A DNA stretch of 64,000 nucleotides, taken from positions 10,973,472-11,037,471 of the forward strand of contig VZDJ01004378.1 in assembly GCA_008694505.1 (NCBI GenBank), given 5' to 3'. The notes beneath the pieces are model-generated. The model made no database searches. It was not told the DNA's origin and worked only from the letters and a program-made list of their open reading frames with translations. Of the stretch, positions 1-12,200 are shown one piece after another (the first letter of the stretch is position 1; each line of letters starts with the position of its first letter). Source of the DNA: Cyanoderma ruficeps (taxonomy: Eukaryota > Chordata > Aves > Passeriformes > Timaliidae). Position numbers and translations under genes: made by a program.

Positions 1-1479
1 GGCACATGAAGTACCCTAACACAGCCCCAATTCAAAGGGCAGAGAGCCAATGAATCAGCAGATGATCCATCCATCAGCGTAGGTAACAGGAGAGACTCTC
101 CAGGCCAGTTCACCAACTGACTAATGGGGTTACTGCATGAAAGGGTGTAGGACTCATTGTGGGATCAAAGGTGGACTGGGGAGGAAGGAGAATGAAAAAA
201 GCAGAAGACAAGAGGATCCAGTCACATGTGAAGACTTCTGCCTTCCCAGGTGACAGGAGTGGCTCCACTCCATCTGCATATACAGAGGTCAAGGTGCCTG
301 CAAATGAGGAGACAGCCACAGATCCCAGGGACCCACGAGTCTGCAGTGCCAGGGACTGGAGAGACGTGTGCACACAGCGTGTGTGTGGGTGTGTGCATGT
401 TGGTGCACATAACCACCAGCAACCAGACTAGCCTGCACACACAGCAAGGGCCTTGGGTGTCAGACAGGCCGTAACACTGGGCCAGACTGCAGAGAACAGC
501 CAGTCTGAGCTCCTGAAAGAACCTGCCTCTTACACAGCCATGAGAGATTAGGGTCTGAGGGATGGCAACTGGAAGCACCAGAAAGTCTGAGCTGGCCACC
601 TGGGGTTTGAGGAGTAGTTAATGTTTAAGGCTATAGGTCAGGACCAGCTATCCAAAAGACTCCCTTTCATGAGGCAATCCTGTGGCCAGCTGCCACAATG
701 CTAAGACCAGTAACTCGAAAGATCACGTTCACCGGTACATGTGTCTGCACATCCAAGAGGGTGTGAGTACCAGAAACTGAATTGGTGCTGCAAGCCTAGA
801 GGGTTTACACAGTGAGGTCAGCAATAGTGGATTTGCCAGAGGATCAGGAGCTTATCTGCTCCTGGATGAACCAAGTGTCTAAGGCCAGTTACTGGAGTGA
901 TCCACCTCACATATATTGATGTATTTTTCATTAAAACCTTTCACCCTGATCAGTCAGAGAAGTGAACAGGATCAGGACGCTTGTCTGTGGTTGTGCACTG
1001 TATGTTGATCTCTGTGGCCATCCATGTGTGTACATGCTAAGAGCCTATGATCCCACTGGAATAAGTGTTCTGTCTGCTACTGCCTGAACCCAGGAACATG
1101 GAAATGCAGCAGCTTTGCCTCCATCACACCACTGGGCTGGGCAACTAACACCTACTACTGTCAAAAACATAAAAAAGAAGAAATATGAAGTTTCAAAAAT
1201 CACTGGTGTCATTCTCAGTGATTTGTTTGCCAATTCAAAGCATCACTCCCTTAAGCAACCAGCCATTTCTTAACCACCTTTATCAATTAATCTAGCTTCA
1301 AGATCCCTGGGTAGTAGAAATTTTAGTACTGCAGACACAGAGAAGGTGTCTAAATTGTGACCTGAAAACTTCTCAAATTAGTGAGCAAAATACACAGCAG
1401 TGCATAAGTTGCAGTTGTGAAGACTGAGGCCCTGTGTTCAGGCAAGTCAAGAAATCCCTCAACAATCAGTGGTAACCTC

Positions 1480-1553
1480 CTTTTGTTACTGGAGATCATG
1501 GTTGTCAGAAATACTTTTGTTGCTGGAGATCATGGTTGTCAGAAATACTTTTC
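1480..1553. repeat. 34-bp tandem duplication
   Basis: A 34-bp unit starting CTTTTGTTACTGGAGATC at 1480 is repeated at 1514 with a single change (TTACTG to TTGCTG), followed by six bases of a third copy. It looks like a recent local duplication. No coding role is visible. Confidence 0.9.
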
Positions 1554-2530
1554 TATCCATTTTGTACTACTGTAACTCCACAGTAAACTTAGCGGAATGT
1601 CCACATGGTGAGGGGTGCAGCCCTGATGAGCACATTCTTGTCATAATTCCTTTCTTTAACAACCTAAGTTTTATCAACTGCATGAACCAACCAATAGAAA
1701 GACTCATGTCTCTCCTACAGCATAGCCCACAAGTGCAGCAAAACAGGAAAGATGAATTTCCTTCCTGCTCATAATCACACAGGAGTAAAAAACTGGGATG
1801 ATAAGATGCTTAATTCAACTCCCAAATGCACTAAGAATTTCTAATTCTCCTCAACAGCTTTTCCTGAACATTTGCAGCAATACCACAAATTCGTTATGAC
1901 ATGTTTTGTCATAGAGGCAATGGCTTTACTAGATAGAAGATCGTCGATGCAATGCTAGATGTCTGATAACTAAACTTTTTAACTGGAAAAATCTTGATAA
2001 CGTTTCATTACTTCACAGCATTCCCGTGCAAAGTATTATTTATTTGCTGGTCAAATGTTTGTCAAATTCAGCAGTTTTTAAGAGAAGTTTTAACTTCAAA
2101 TCATTCCACGTTTCATCCTTTTAAGTTTACCTCATATTTTGAAGTTCTTTGACAGGTTCTGGACCAATTTCTTAAAATAAGAATAGCTGAGAAGCAAAGT
2201 GGTGAAACTGCTGGTTAAGCTGATACTGAAAACAGCTGTATAGAGGCCGAGGAAAAAACCAGCTACCTGTCATAACCACCCTCCTCTGCTAAGCTTGTGG
2301 ATATACTTTCTACCCTTTTCCATGCACTATAATCCATTAAACTGTCCCTCTGCCAGAAGAGTTAGCAAGAGACTGGTACAAGCAAACATCAGCGCCACAC
2401 ATAGCAGAACGGTAGGTTCTGGCAGCATAAAAATGCTAAACTACAGTGTAAGGGAAACATGTTCCATTTTAATAGGGTCAAATTCACTGACCTCACTAAA
2501 CTCACAGTAAGGATTCCTTCTGTATATCTC

Positions 2531-2556
2531 AAAATTGCTATCAGAATAGCAATTTT
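2531..2556. repeat. Perfect 11-bp inverted repeat, 4-base loop
   Basis: AAAATTGCTAT at 2531-2541 is the exact reverse complement of 2546-2556, separated by CAGA. No T-rich run or coding context suggests a terminator, which would not be expected in a vertebrate genome anyway. Function unknown. Confidence 0.85.
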
Positions 2557-2618
2557 TTGGAGCTGAATATAAAGATGAACATTATCTGCCTGTCTGAAGT
2601 GGTAATATTGACAAAATA

Positions 2619-2716
2619 TTGCCTTTGAGGGAGTCAACAGCTCTTCCCAATTATCATCTGCAAACTTGCTTAGCATCCCTTCCAGTCCTGCCTCCAAGGC
2701 ATGCATGAAGATGTTT
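2619..2716 (-). mobile_element. CR1 LINE remnant (reverse-transcriptase core)
   Basis: Read on the minus strand this stretch resembles the CR1 ORF2 segment around the reverse-transcriptase active site. A frame contains SKFADDNWEELL, where CR1 elements have a FADD box followed by a short Gly-rich loop, and the DNA matches the usual GCTGTTGACTCCCTC stretch just after it. Only about 100 bp is recognisable and the copy is old. The family call rests on memory of CR1 coding sequence, so a chance match is possible. Confidence 0.5.
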
Positions 2717-5164
2717 AGCTATTAAATTCTTAAAGCTTTTAGTCTCCAGTCCTCTTGTTCCTCAGGCTAGACTAGCCTTTGAAAAAACTCCTTATCAAAC
2801 TGATTACCCAATAAATTCCTGTTAATTATTATGTTTATTGGAGGATCCTGCCTCAACATGTAATTCTAGTTTCAATATGGTAGCTCCTTTTAAATTATTT
2901 TCTTCTTAAACATGTCCTCACCACTGCTAAATTCTTTCAGGTGTAGTATTCCAAAGCCTTATCCAAGGCTTGCAATCTTTATGCTTGCATGTTTCCAAAA
3001 CCTAACAGAAAATTCAACGTCTCCCTCCCCTATCCCAGAGCACGACCCAGGTCTTTCTGCCCTTGTGGTATATAACAAACTAGACTATTCAGGCAAAAGA
3101 AGACACTTCTTGGCTAAAGAAAAAAGAAAAAACACTGCTGAGTGGATGAACGCCAGCAGATGACAGATTTGCTTTGCTGAAACATATTTTAAAGCTATCA
3201 GTGAATGCAGCTGAAGCAACCCATTTATGAAAGTTACCATTAATGCACACAAAATGTTAAACTTCAAGAATTAGAAGGTGCATCTAAATGCAATGTCCTC
3301 TGTAAGGTTATGCACCCTTCATGATATTATATGATCACAAGACAGTCAGAAGTGGGCACAAAACAGATATGTGGTCTTAGTGCTCAGTCTCTACTGAAGA
3401 AGTCACTGATGTAAATAAACTGAAAAACGTTCAGCAATGTCCAGCAAAAACCAATACATTCAGCAAGATGTGCATATCACTTATTAAAGTGAATGTAATG
3501 TGGTTTAACACTCAAGAATAATTTAAAAATGCATCTAAAGGAACATTCAATGGCATTCAATGGGACATTTCTTAACTGCCACAGGGCAGAGCTTTTCCTT
3601 AAACAAAAGCCTTTTGGGGACTTTTCTAAGAGTCTGACTCACTAGTAAGTTTTACACACACATTTTTCACAAACAGCATGTTTCAATAACTTACAACAGG
3701 GGATGTTTATCCTGAGCCTTCAGCCTGACAGCAGTTTATAGGTAAAGAATTCCCACACAGGTGACAACAGACACTGGTTTTGCAAGGAGATATGCCCCCA
3801 CAAAACTGTATACAGTGGAATTATTTGCGGCACTTGAGACCTTTAGGAAAGAACTTTCTCAGTTAGTAAAACTTTTCTATTTGACAACACAGGGCAGATT
3901 TATATCTCATCTAATGTCATTGCAGCAAGAAGCTTCTTGCATCTTGCTGAGGTTCTTCTCCATTCATATATTGAATTTAAAATCTACACTTTTAGTACAA
4001 ATACTAAAATTGTATAGCTTTTAAAGTAAATTTGATTCCTTTTTTGCTTACTAGCAGTACAATGCATCTTAAAGTCATTTTAATGTTTAATAGTAAAAAA
4101 TCACTTATTTATATTATCATCTTCTACCCAACAAAAGTTTGCTTTATTTAAACTGCATGTTTTCTTCAGTAAAGCAAATATCATATGTATTATTTTTTAA
4201 ATGATATTTTTATTTAGAACTAGTAGATTTCAACCACACACAAACAGTTTTTAATCACGAACTAGAAGTGAGACACAATCATCCTTACATTTTTTTCCTG
4301 TTATAATCTGTGTTAACTTGAACTAAAGCAAAAAGACTGGGGGGAAAAATTCTTTGAAGTAGTTACACCAGTCGAAAGCTGGGTTTCACATTTCAGCTGA
4401 CTCCACCCCTAGTAACTCAGAATGATGTTTCATGGTATTTTGAGATTGTTAAATCAGAGCTTGCCATCCTGCCATCCTCCCTAAGTCCTTTACAAGAGCA
4501 TCGACACTTGCATAATTACATGATGAAGCAATACAGAGCGCTGAGTAGGCCAAAAACTAGGTAGTTTCCAAGCAGGTCACCACACCAGCTCAACTCACTC
4601 AGAGTTGAGTTGTGCTCAGAGGAGTGAGTTGTACTGCCACAGGCAGTACAAGGACTGGGCGGCGCCAGAGCTTGTACAGCACTGGAAAGCGGTGACCATC
4701 GCCAAAACAATAAACTCACTTTGCTTTAAACTGCTGTAGAATCCGAGTAGAGTTAAGAGGTAGACTGGCCCAGAATGGTCTGGTCCTAATTTTTCCTCCG
4801 TACTTTCCATAACAGATTTCTCATCACTCCTCTTTTCCTGGCTTTAGGATTCTGGTAGCCACAGGCAAACAGGATTATGAAACTATAATCTAAAGGAAAA
4901 CTAGTAATTTCCATTCCATAATCTCACTCACCACTTGCCCACATTAAAACTTCTGCTGACAGAGGACAACAGAACTATGCAGAGTGTGAGATGCTCGGAT
5001 ATGCACCCCTTTAATTACAGAACTGAACTCACTGGTTTCTGTGAGAAGACTGGCTGTATTAAGGTATTCAGTTTTGCTTCACTGAAGTTATATTTGATAA
5101 TCAGAAAGTTACTAAGTTTCAGACCCGAAGGAGCACCGTGAATTTTTCTCCTTTTGCAAGAAGG

Positions 5165-6115
5165 ATATGCAACCCTCGTCGCTTCACTCGTCCCGTCCCA
5201 CCAGGGAGCAGCCAGGGACGGGCTTAGTGCCGAGGGACGCGCACCGGGCGGCCTCCGTCGCCACTCCTGAAAGTTTTCCTGGTTTGTATAAGGCTTCCCC
5301 AACCGTCGTTCCCCGGCACTCGGCCCGCCGGGAGGGAGCGCCCCGAGACACCACCGCCCGCCGCCCCGAAAGCGCCTTCCAGGCCTCGGCGCCGCCGCTC
5401 GGCCGGCACCGCGCAGCCGGGGGCGCCCGCGGCCGGGACGGAGACCGGCGCGCCCCCGCGCCTCCCGGCCCTCCCCGCAGGAATGCGGCGGGAACCGCCG
5501 CCCGCTCCCGGCCCCGCGCCGCCTACCTCTCGGTCCCCGCCTCGCCTCGGCCCGCGCTCCCCGCCTGCCGCCGGGCGCCGGGCGCGGCGGGGTCTCGGGC
5601 CTGCCTGTCGCGGCCGCCGCCGCCAGGCTCCTGCTCCAGGGAGAGGGCCAGCTGGCTGAGGCCGTAGAGCAGCGAGCAGACGGCGCAGCCCAGGCACAGC
5701 AGCGCCACCCGCGCGAACCGCCGCATCCTCCCGCCCGGCGCCGGCACAGCCGGGCGGGCCCGCGGCTCCAGCGGCAGCGGGAGCACGACGGGAGCGGCAG
5801 CGGCGCGATCCCCAGCGCGGTCCCGGCGTGCGAGGGGCGGGCCGCGGGCGGGCCGGGGTGGGACCGGGGCCGGGCGGGCCGCAGGGCGGGGCCGCGGTGG
5901 CGCTCGCTGTTTATTTGTCCCAAAAGTGAAAAAAGCCGCACCCCCGTTTGTCCCGCTGCGTCCCTCCCTCTGTCGCGGCCCTGTGCTCAGCCTCATCCCG
6001 TCCGCATTCAACTCTTTCGAACATGGGTCCCTGGGAGAAGTCGAGCGACGAAATATACAAAATAGAGACAGTGACAGTCCCGGTCTGCTCCGCAGTGGCG
6101 GGGCCACGCCTTGAA
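5165..6115. promoter_or_regulatory. GXYLT1: CpG island and GXYLT1 promoter region
   Basis: Base composition changes abruptly from AT-rich DNA to GC- and CpG-dense DNA across this stretch, then back after the CGGGGCCACGCC near 6100. It contains GXYLT1 coding exon 1 at 5527-5726. The stretch 5820-5895, upstream of the minus-strand start, is rich in GC boxes, including GGGCGGGGC at 5884-5892 (Sp/KLF type). No TATA box is seen close to the ATG, as is usual for CpG-island promoters. The exact transcription start cannot be read from the sequence. Confidence 0.8.
5527..5726 (-). CDS. GXYLT1: Glucoside xylosyltransferase 1, coding exon 1
   Basis: This is the first coding exon of GXYLT1, a family GT8 glycosyltransferase that adds the first alpha-1,3-xylose to O-linked glucose on EGF repeats, for example in Notch, in the secretory pathway. 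It encodes 66 residues plus the first two bases (AG) of the next codon. The N-terminus reads MRRFARVALLCLGCAVCSLL, closely matching the start of the human protein as I remember it. It shows a short basic cytoplasmic tail, one signal-anchor membrane segment (about residues 6-30), then a Gly/Ala/Arg-rich stem. The ATG at 5726 has A at -3. The frame stays open upstream to an ATG at 6107, but homology supports this start. The exon ends GAGAG followed by GTAGGC, a good donor. The catalytic domain lies in later exons outside the window. Confidence 0.9.
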
Positions 6116-6308
6116 TCCCGTGTGCAGTTTTGAGAACCTCAATATAAGAATGTAAAGCTCTTAGAGGGTGTGTGTCTTTATTAAGGGCAAAAATGGGGCT
6201 AAAGGTCCCTCAAAATGACACTCTTTCCCCACTCTCCATTTTTCTGTTGCATTAACTTTTCCTGTGTGAAAGCTTCACAGCTGCTTCTGCACAAAGATAT
6301 TCTATACG

Positions 6309-6633
6309 TATAAATATCTAAAAGGAGGGTGCCAAGAAGATGGAGACAAACCCTTCTTGGTGGTGCCAAGCAACAGGACAAGATGCAGCGGGAGAAACTT
6401 GTACACAGGAAGTTCCACCTGAATATGAGGAAGAACTTTTTTTACTGTGCAGGTGACGGAGCACTGGAACAGATTTCCAGAGAGGTTGTGGAGTCTTTCT
6501 TACTGGAGATATTCCAGAACCATATGGACACAATCCTGTGCAATGTGTTGTAGGAGGACCCTGCTTGAGCAGGGAGGCTGGATCAGATGACCCACTGTGG
6601 TCCCTTCCTACCTTTACCCATTTTGTGATATAC
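6309..6633 (+). mobile_element. CR1 LINE fragment (3' end)
   Basis: The plus strand matches the last 300 or so bases of avian CR1. The landmarks are CAACAGGACAAGATGCAGCG, GGAAGTTCCACCTGAATATG, GAGGAAGAAC, GAGCACTGGAACAG, CAGAGAGGTTGTGGAGTC, and the tail GGTCCCTTCCTACC followed by CATTTTGTGATA. The copy is 5'-truncated and moderately diverged, with no coding capacity. Confidence 0.92.
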
Positions 6634-6795
6634 CTACTCATTCCTTAGGCAGCTGAAATTACACAGATGTCTTTTGTCCCTTGTACAGACATAGTCTGAG
6701 CATGGAAATCACTTTGGACTCCAGCCTGCAGGGGTGCAGTGCTGCTTTCTGGCTATCTGTGGCACCGAGCTCGCATTAAAAGGTACAGTTCAGTA

Positions 6796-7235
6796 TGCCG
6801 CGATACCTTTCCCATCCTGTGAGTTCTTGCCTTGGGCAGAAGGGTGGCAGTGGCAAAGAAGAAGGAAGGACTCTTGTGAGAATTCAGCTGGGGTTTATTC
6901 CACCCAGACAGAGAACCCACAAAACCGAGTTCCCCTCGCTGTCCCTCACCTTCAGTATGGGGGTGGGGAAATGGAAAGGGGACAGCCTGGAACCAATCGG
7001 AGGNGAGGGTTGACGACCCATCCCTCAACAGCCTTCCTGGAATTTTCCAGACACAGGGCAAGGCTGTAAAGTGATGGACAGGACCCGTAATTGTCATTGA
7101 CACTGGACAATCACTCAGGGGAAACCAAGAAGGTTTTAACATGGGGTACATAGGACAAACCATTGTACAGAAATTTGGTAAACCCGAAATGCACCACAAC
7201 AACAGCCCCCTTCCCTCCTCCGGCCTTGGCACACA
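6796..7235 (-). mobile_element. Probable endogenous retrovirus LTR (solo)
   Basis: Read on the minus strand, this stretch has the layout of an LTR: a CCAAT-type box (CGATTGG near 6995), a polyadenylation signal AATAAA (complement of 6894-6899), a pyrimidine-rich CCTTCCTTCTTCTTTGCC stretch downstream, and TG...CA-like ends (TGTTGTTGTGGTGC near 7204; ...GCGGCA near 6796). The minus-strand start may extend to about 7235. No internal retroviral coding sequence flanks it, and I could not find a clear target-site duplication, so both borders are approximate. One base at 7004 is N. The call comes from layout and resemblance to avian ERV LTRs and not from a database match. Confidence 0.5.
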
Positions 7236-8292
7236 GGTGACTGCGTGGCACCCTGGCCTGAGGAGCAGGTGGGTGCTGCTGGGCCAGAGGCTTGGAGAAC
7301 CGAGCCTGAAGGATTTGCAGTCACTAGCAAAGACAGGGGTATTTTAGCTCACCAAGTCATGCTTCTGAACAACAAAATGCAGGTCTGGGAAGTGGCAAAA
7401 GAAATAATAGCTGTACATCTTGCCAGATGGGGGGGAATACTGGTTGGGTTCCAGCTGAATCCAACACAGTAGTGCATCCTCTCTCTCTAGCCCAGACCAC
7501 TGAGCAAAGGCCTAAGAGCTTAATTAACCTATACTATTGCCAAGGTAAGTATTTTAAAGTCATCATTCAGTGCTGCTTCCTCAGCTTCTGACGCTGGTTT
7601 AAAAAAATACAAGTTTGGAATAATTCTGCTTACTTCTTTGTTTTTATAATGCATTTGGCTCACATTTTTTCTATGGACTAGAAACATCCTTTTTTAAAAT
7701 AAGTGATAATATCCCCATTCAGGACCCTGCATTTTAAGAAAAATGCCAACACAATTTCCAATAAACCATAAAAAAATAGTTCTGCTATAATTTTTGTGGT
7801 CTAATGATGTATATGTGAATGCCCATGAAACCTGAGCCATAGCTTACTACTGCTCTTGGCTGTGCTTGAAAGAAGGGGAAAGCAGGATGCCAGCTGTCAA
7901 CTCTGGTAGTTAGAAGAGAAGTAATGCCAAAATTGTACATCATCTCTTCCTCAAAATAAAAAAAAAGAAACGAGGAGAAAAGGTGGAAAAAAATATGAAG
8001 AAAATATGGGATACTCGACTCTGTTTGCAGTGGAGATACTGACATGATTATTAAGAGATACAAGCAGGGAAATTTGGGCTGAGAAAAAAAAAACAAAACA
8101 AAACAAACCAAAACGTAGAATCCAAGAGAAGTAAGGAACCAGGGAGGATGAAGAGAAATCAGGGCCAAAGATGGCAGGGTGGTGATAGAGAGTCATAGAT
8201 GAAATGGCAGAGGATTTTTAAAAAGAACTCTGGAAAGCAACTACTGGCTTGCATTGCAGGAAGAACTAGCTCTGAAACTACCATCCAATGGT

Positions 8293-8322
8293 AGCCCAGC
8301 TACCATTCTAGCTAGCTGGGCT
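8293..8322. repeat. 10-bp inverted repeat
   Basis: AGCCCAGCTA (8293-8302) pairs with TAGCTGGGCT (8313-8322) across a 10-base loop. It overlaps a smaller repeat just upstream, CTACCAT/ATGGTAG around 8278-8294. The sequence is otherwise unique and its role is unknown. Confidence 0.75.
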
Positions 8323-8784
8323 TTCTGCCCCTCTGTTCTGTGTTCCTCAGTGCTTCCTGCCACAGCCTGCCATTCAGTTTCCCCAATTTTCTGTTTGTGC
8401 TCAAAATCAGGTTCTTTGCTCTCATTGCATATCTACCTGCTGACCTGTGCCATGAATTCTTGCAGTCTCCCACTTTACAGCCCGTTACACACACTGTCAA
8501 GTCCATATGGCGGGGCATGAGTAACACGGAGACATGAGTCAGAGAAGAGAGATACAACGGCGTATTTACTGACAGCAAGCTTAAAAGCAGAGACCACTTA
8601 TTCCCTGCTGAGGTGTGACACTTGTCTTTTATGTGGAAGAGTGTTCCAGCCAGGGAAAATGAGGTCTGAAGGGTGTTATAGTGGCACCAAGAATGAATGT
8701 AGCAGATAGGTAGCAATAATGTCTCATGCTTCAGAAGAAGAAATTATATTCTTAGACAAGAAAAAATGTAAGAAATATATGTAG

Positions 8785-9292
8785 TGCTGTGTCCAGCTCT
8801 GGGATCCCCAACATAAGAAGGACACCGACCTGCTGAGAGTCCAGAGGAGAGCCATGAAGATGACCAGAGGGCTGGAGAACCTCTCCTGTGAAGACAGCTG
8901 AGAGAGCTGGTCTTGTTCAGCCTGGAGAAGAGAAGGCTCTGGGGAGACCTAACTGCAGCCTCCCAGCACCTAAAGGGGCCAGCAAGAGAGCTAGAGAGGG
9001 ACTTCTTAGAAGGGCATGTAATTGGTAAGACAAGGGGGCATGGCCTTAATCTGAAAGAAGGTAGGTTTAGATTAAATATAAGAAAGAAAAAAAACTTGCT
9101 GTGAAGATGTAGAACACTAGAACAAGTTTCCCAGAGAAGCTGTGGATGCCCAGTACCAACAAGTTTTCAAAGCCAGGTTGGATGGGGCTTTGAGTAACCA
9201 GGTCTAGTGGAAGGTGTCCCTGCTCGTGGCAGGGGGATTGCAACTAGATGGCCTTTAAGGTCCCTTCCAATCCAAATCATTCTGTGATTCTA
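8785..9292 (+). mobile_element. CR1 LINE fragment (3' half)
   Basis: It starts in the end of ORF2 (GTGTCCAGCTCTGGG, matching the CR1 VQFWAP segment) and runs through TTCAGCCTGGAGAAGAGAAG, GGTTGGATGGGGCTTTGAG and AGGTCCCTTCCAATCC to a CATTCTGTGATTCT tail. The reading frame is broken by stops and small indels. It is a 5'-truncated dead copy. Confidence 0.95.
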
Positions 9293-12200
9293 AGCCTTGG
9301 ATTTGAAGTACTTTTGCAAAGAGTCAAAGCAAACTTACTTATGCAAATACATACCAAATACAAAAAAATATAGAAATAAGGTAAGCAGGGCTGGTTTTTA
9401 CTTATTTGTACATAACTATATGTAAGCTTAAAAGTCCTTATTGTGCCCTGCTGTTGTTTGCTACAGCATCAAGTGTTTTGAGTCCTAATATGCAGATCGG
9501 GGTTTTAAAATTTCTATGCTATATTCTTTTATTTCTAATAGAAAAAATATTTACTAGCAGTAAGTATGTGCAATAGTAACTCCACATTGCACCTTTAAAG
9601 TTCAATTTTTAAGATGAAATATATCAAATAATCTGAAAATAGTTATCTAAGGTATTTACCTGTTCCATTTCACAGTAACCGTGCAGATTCCATACAGTGA
9701 AATTACTACTTGTATTAAGTATGTTATCCTATTCACTTTTTTGAAGATCCTTAAAATGAATGCCTTAGCCCAAGAAATATTCAGGCCATAAACAAAAAAT
9801 CCACTGCTTTATTTTAGGGATTTCTTTTTCATATTTGATGAAAAAAAATTATGCATTTTATTATTATTATTTCCAATCAAAAAAAGGCTGCATGTCTTGG
9901 AAAATGAAACTCCATCTAGCAAACAGCTAAACTGGAAAAAAAAAATTTAGATGACAACTGCCAGCTGTCCTTATAAGTGGAAACAGGTATAGGAGAGTTG
10001 TCAGGTCTGTAAGAGCCATTCAGCAATGCAAGCCAGATGATACACTGGGCCAGTAGCTCCTGTTTCAAATGGAAAAGGCAACAGATAGTCGTTCAGTTAA
10101 AGAGCTGTTTTGGAAAAGGGTCAGTCAGTCAAACCAGGTGAAGTGTTGACTTACTTTGCCAATTTATTTACCTTTTTATTTTGTTCACCTGTACCCGGTT
10201 TTACTCCCCCTTCAAGTAGAATTTTATATGTAAACCAATATAGAGACAATGTCAGAGAGAGAGAAATAAAATCCTACTGTTTGTCTCTCCACATCTTTTT
10301 CTCTAAGGGTTGCTCAATTTTCATAAATACGAATTCAAAACCTGACTGCCTCAAAAGCAGTCAAATGTGGTCATTGTTTAAAGCACTTAGTACTTGAATT
10401 ATCAGGAGGAAGAGATAAGACACTAATACTGCCTTTTTTACTGACTGCTTCTTTTAACACTGAAGAGAACAGCTACATCACAGGCGAGCATGTTAAGGTA
10501 CCCAGCACCCTGACACTTGGTGACAGCCTTGGTCATGCCCGAAGCTCACAGAAGTAACGACTCTGAGCAGTCAGCCTGCCCTGCACTGCCCTGTGCACAC
10601 CCTGGAGCGTGCAGACATTACACTGCCTTATCTATCGTGTCAGTTGGATTGTTCTCAGACCCTTCTGCTGAACCACTAGCAGCAGGGCCAGCGAGCAGTT
10701 GGGATATTGTGTAGCACTGAACTTTGAGCCTGAAACACCCAAAATAATTTAAAGTTCTGCTAACTCGGGACTGTACTTACACATAACTCAGCCTTCCTTT
10801 GCCCACCTTTAATCTGTAACTTTACAAATTTAGCTTTTACTCTTTTTTTTCAGGACAAGAAAGGGTAAAATAAAATTGGACACTGTCCTAAACTATCTCC
10901 AGGCACCAGGCCCGTATCTGCGGGGGAATGCTGTGATCTCCCATAGCTGCCAAAACATTTGTGTGGAATTTAAGAAATTTGTTTTGATCTTCAGACCCAT
11001 AATTGTGTAGCAGTCTTGCCGAACAGTCAATAGCGAAAAGAAATGAATAAAAGGGTGATAGAAGGGCTTAACAACTTGCTCTCCTCTTTTGAATCCCTTC
11101 TGTTCTTGCAAAATAGAGGAGTAAGTAAGACTAAATCAGGCCCCTTTAATTAGTGACAATAGCCCTATTCTGGTATCTGATGACAATTTAGTCAGTATTT
11201 CTGCTAGTACCAAATTTGGTAGTTACATCAACAGTTTCCCAACACTTGCTGCCAGCACTTGGGGATCTATGCCCAGTAATGTCAGGGTGGCATTTAAAGC
11301 ATTCTGCACCCAAGGAGGTGTCAGCTTCACATGCTGCCTCCTTGGAGTGGGGATGAGGTCCCATACTCAGGGCCGACACTTGACTCACGTGCCACACAAA
11401 TGGGAAACTCCGATGGACTTTACAAGAGAACCAGTTTCTTTCAAGAATGCCTTGTAGAACTTTGCCTCATGCTGCAAAGCAACACAAATGACAAACAATT
11501 CAGAAAACTGAACACGTGAACTGTAGAATTGAAGACAAGTTGAGAGAAACCACACAGACCACTGTTTTATAACCTGCTTCAGTAGCAAAATACAGTTTTT
11601 ATATACAATGAGATGAACCCTTAGACAAAGCCCCCTTCTCAAGTTTCTTACCTCATTTGTTACTTTCATTTGCAAGCATGGATGGATGCTTTCATAGTTT
11701 CTTGCTTCAGAAGCAGTACTCCCAGGAATATCTCAACTTTAGTCATAACCAAAAGCAGTAATGAATCATCTCTACCAATAAATTAGCAGAGGCTTCTTGG
11801 CACTTTGAGATCAAATTCCCAAAGTCTGCTGTTTATCCCCAAATTGCCCACATGTATTTCCTGCACTTTCTCCTAGACAGTACAAATAATACATACAGAG
11901 AGGGGTTCTGAACAATTTAATAATTTTATTTACCATTTTATCATAACACACCCTAAGCATCACCAATGCTAGTCAAGATTGTAGTCAACTTACATTAGTT
12001 TTCACCAAAAATACTTTCTTGTCAGATTGTTCACAGGCAAGAAGTATTAATTTATTCCTGGGAAAGGCATTTCAATGTGTGTCACTAGTCTAGCCATCAA
12101 AAACATCTATTTATGCTCCTCTGAAACCAACAATATGTCATTAATGTGAAATAACTACAGGGATGTAAATTTTTAAGCTATTTCATTATCATTAATTGTG

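Larger units (their letters stand above)
1..5526 (-). other. GXYLT1: Probable GXYLT1 intron 1 (partial)
   Basis: This stretch follows the donor site of GXYLT1 exon 1 on the minus strand, so it should be the start of the first intron. It begins with GTAGGC at 5526 reading down. I looked on the minus strand for later GXYLT1 exons, in particular the start of the glycosyltransferase domain, and saw none. Open frames here are short and resemble nothing known. It contains a 34-bp tandem duplication near 1480, an 11-bp perfect hairpin at 2531 and a CR1 reverse-transcriptase remnant near 2619, listed separately. Bases 360-415 are GT-rich. The part above 5165 belongs to the CpG island. Intron status is inferred from gene structure alone. 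Confidence 0.6.

Noticed and set aside
1..5526. Later GXYLT1 exons
   Set aside because: I looked on the minus strand for the conserved glycosyltransferase start and saw none; they presumably lie beyond the left edge.
5015..5941. 308-codon minus-strand open frame
   Set aside because: It overlaps GXYLT1 exon 1 in another frame and consists of Arg/Pro/Gly-rich CpG-island translation. No domain is visible.
6753..7232. 159-codon minus-strand open frame
   Set aside because: It coincides with the proposed LTR and shows no retroviral protein motif; LTRs are non-coding.
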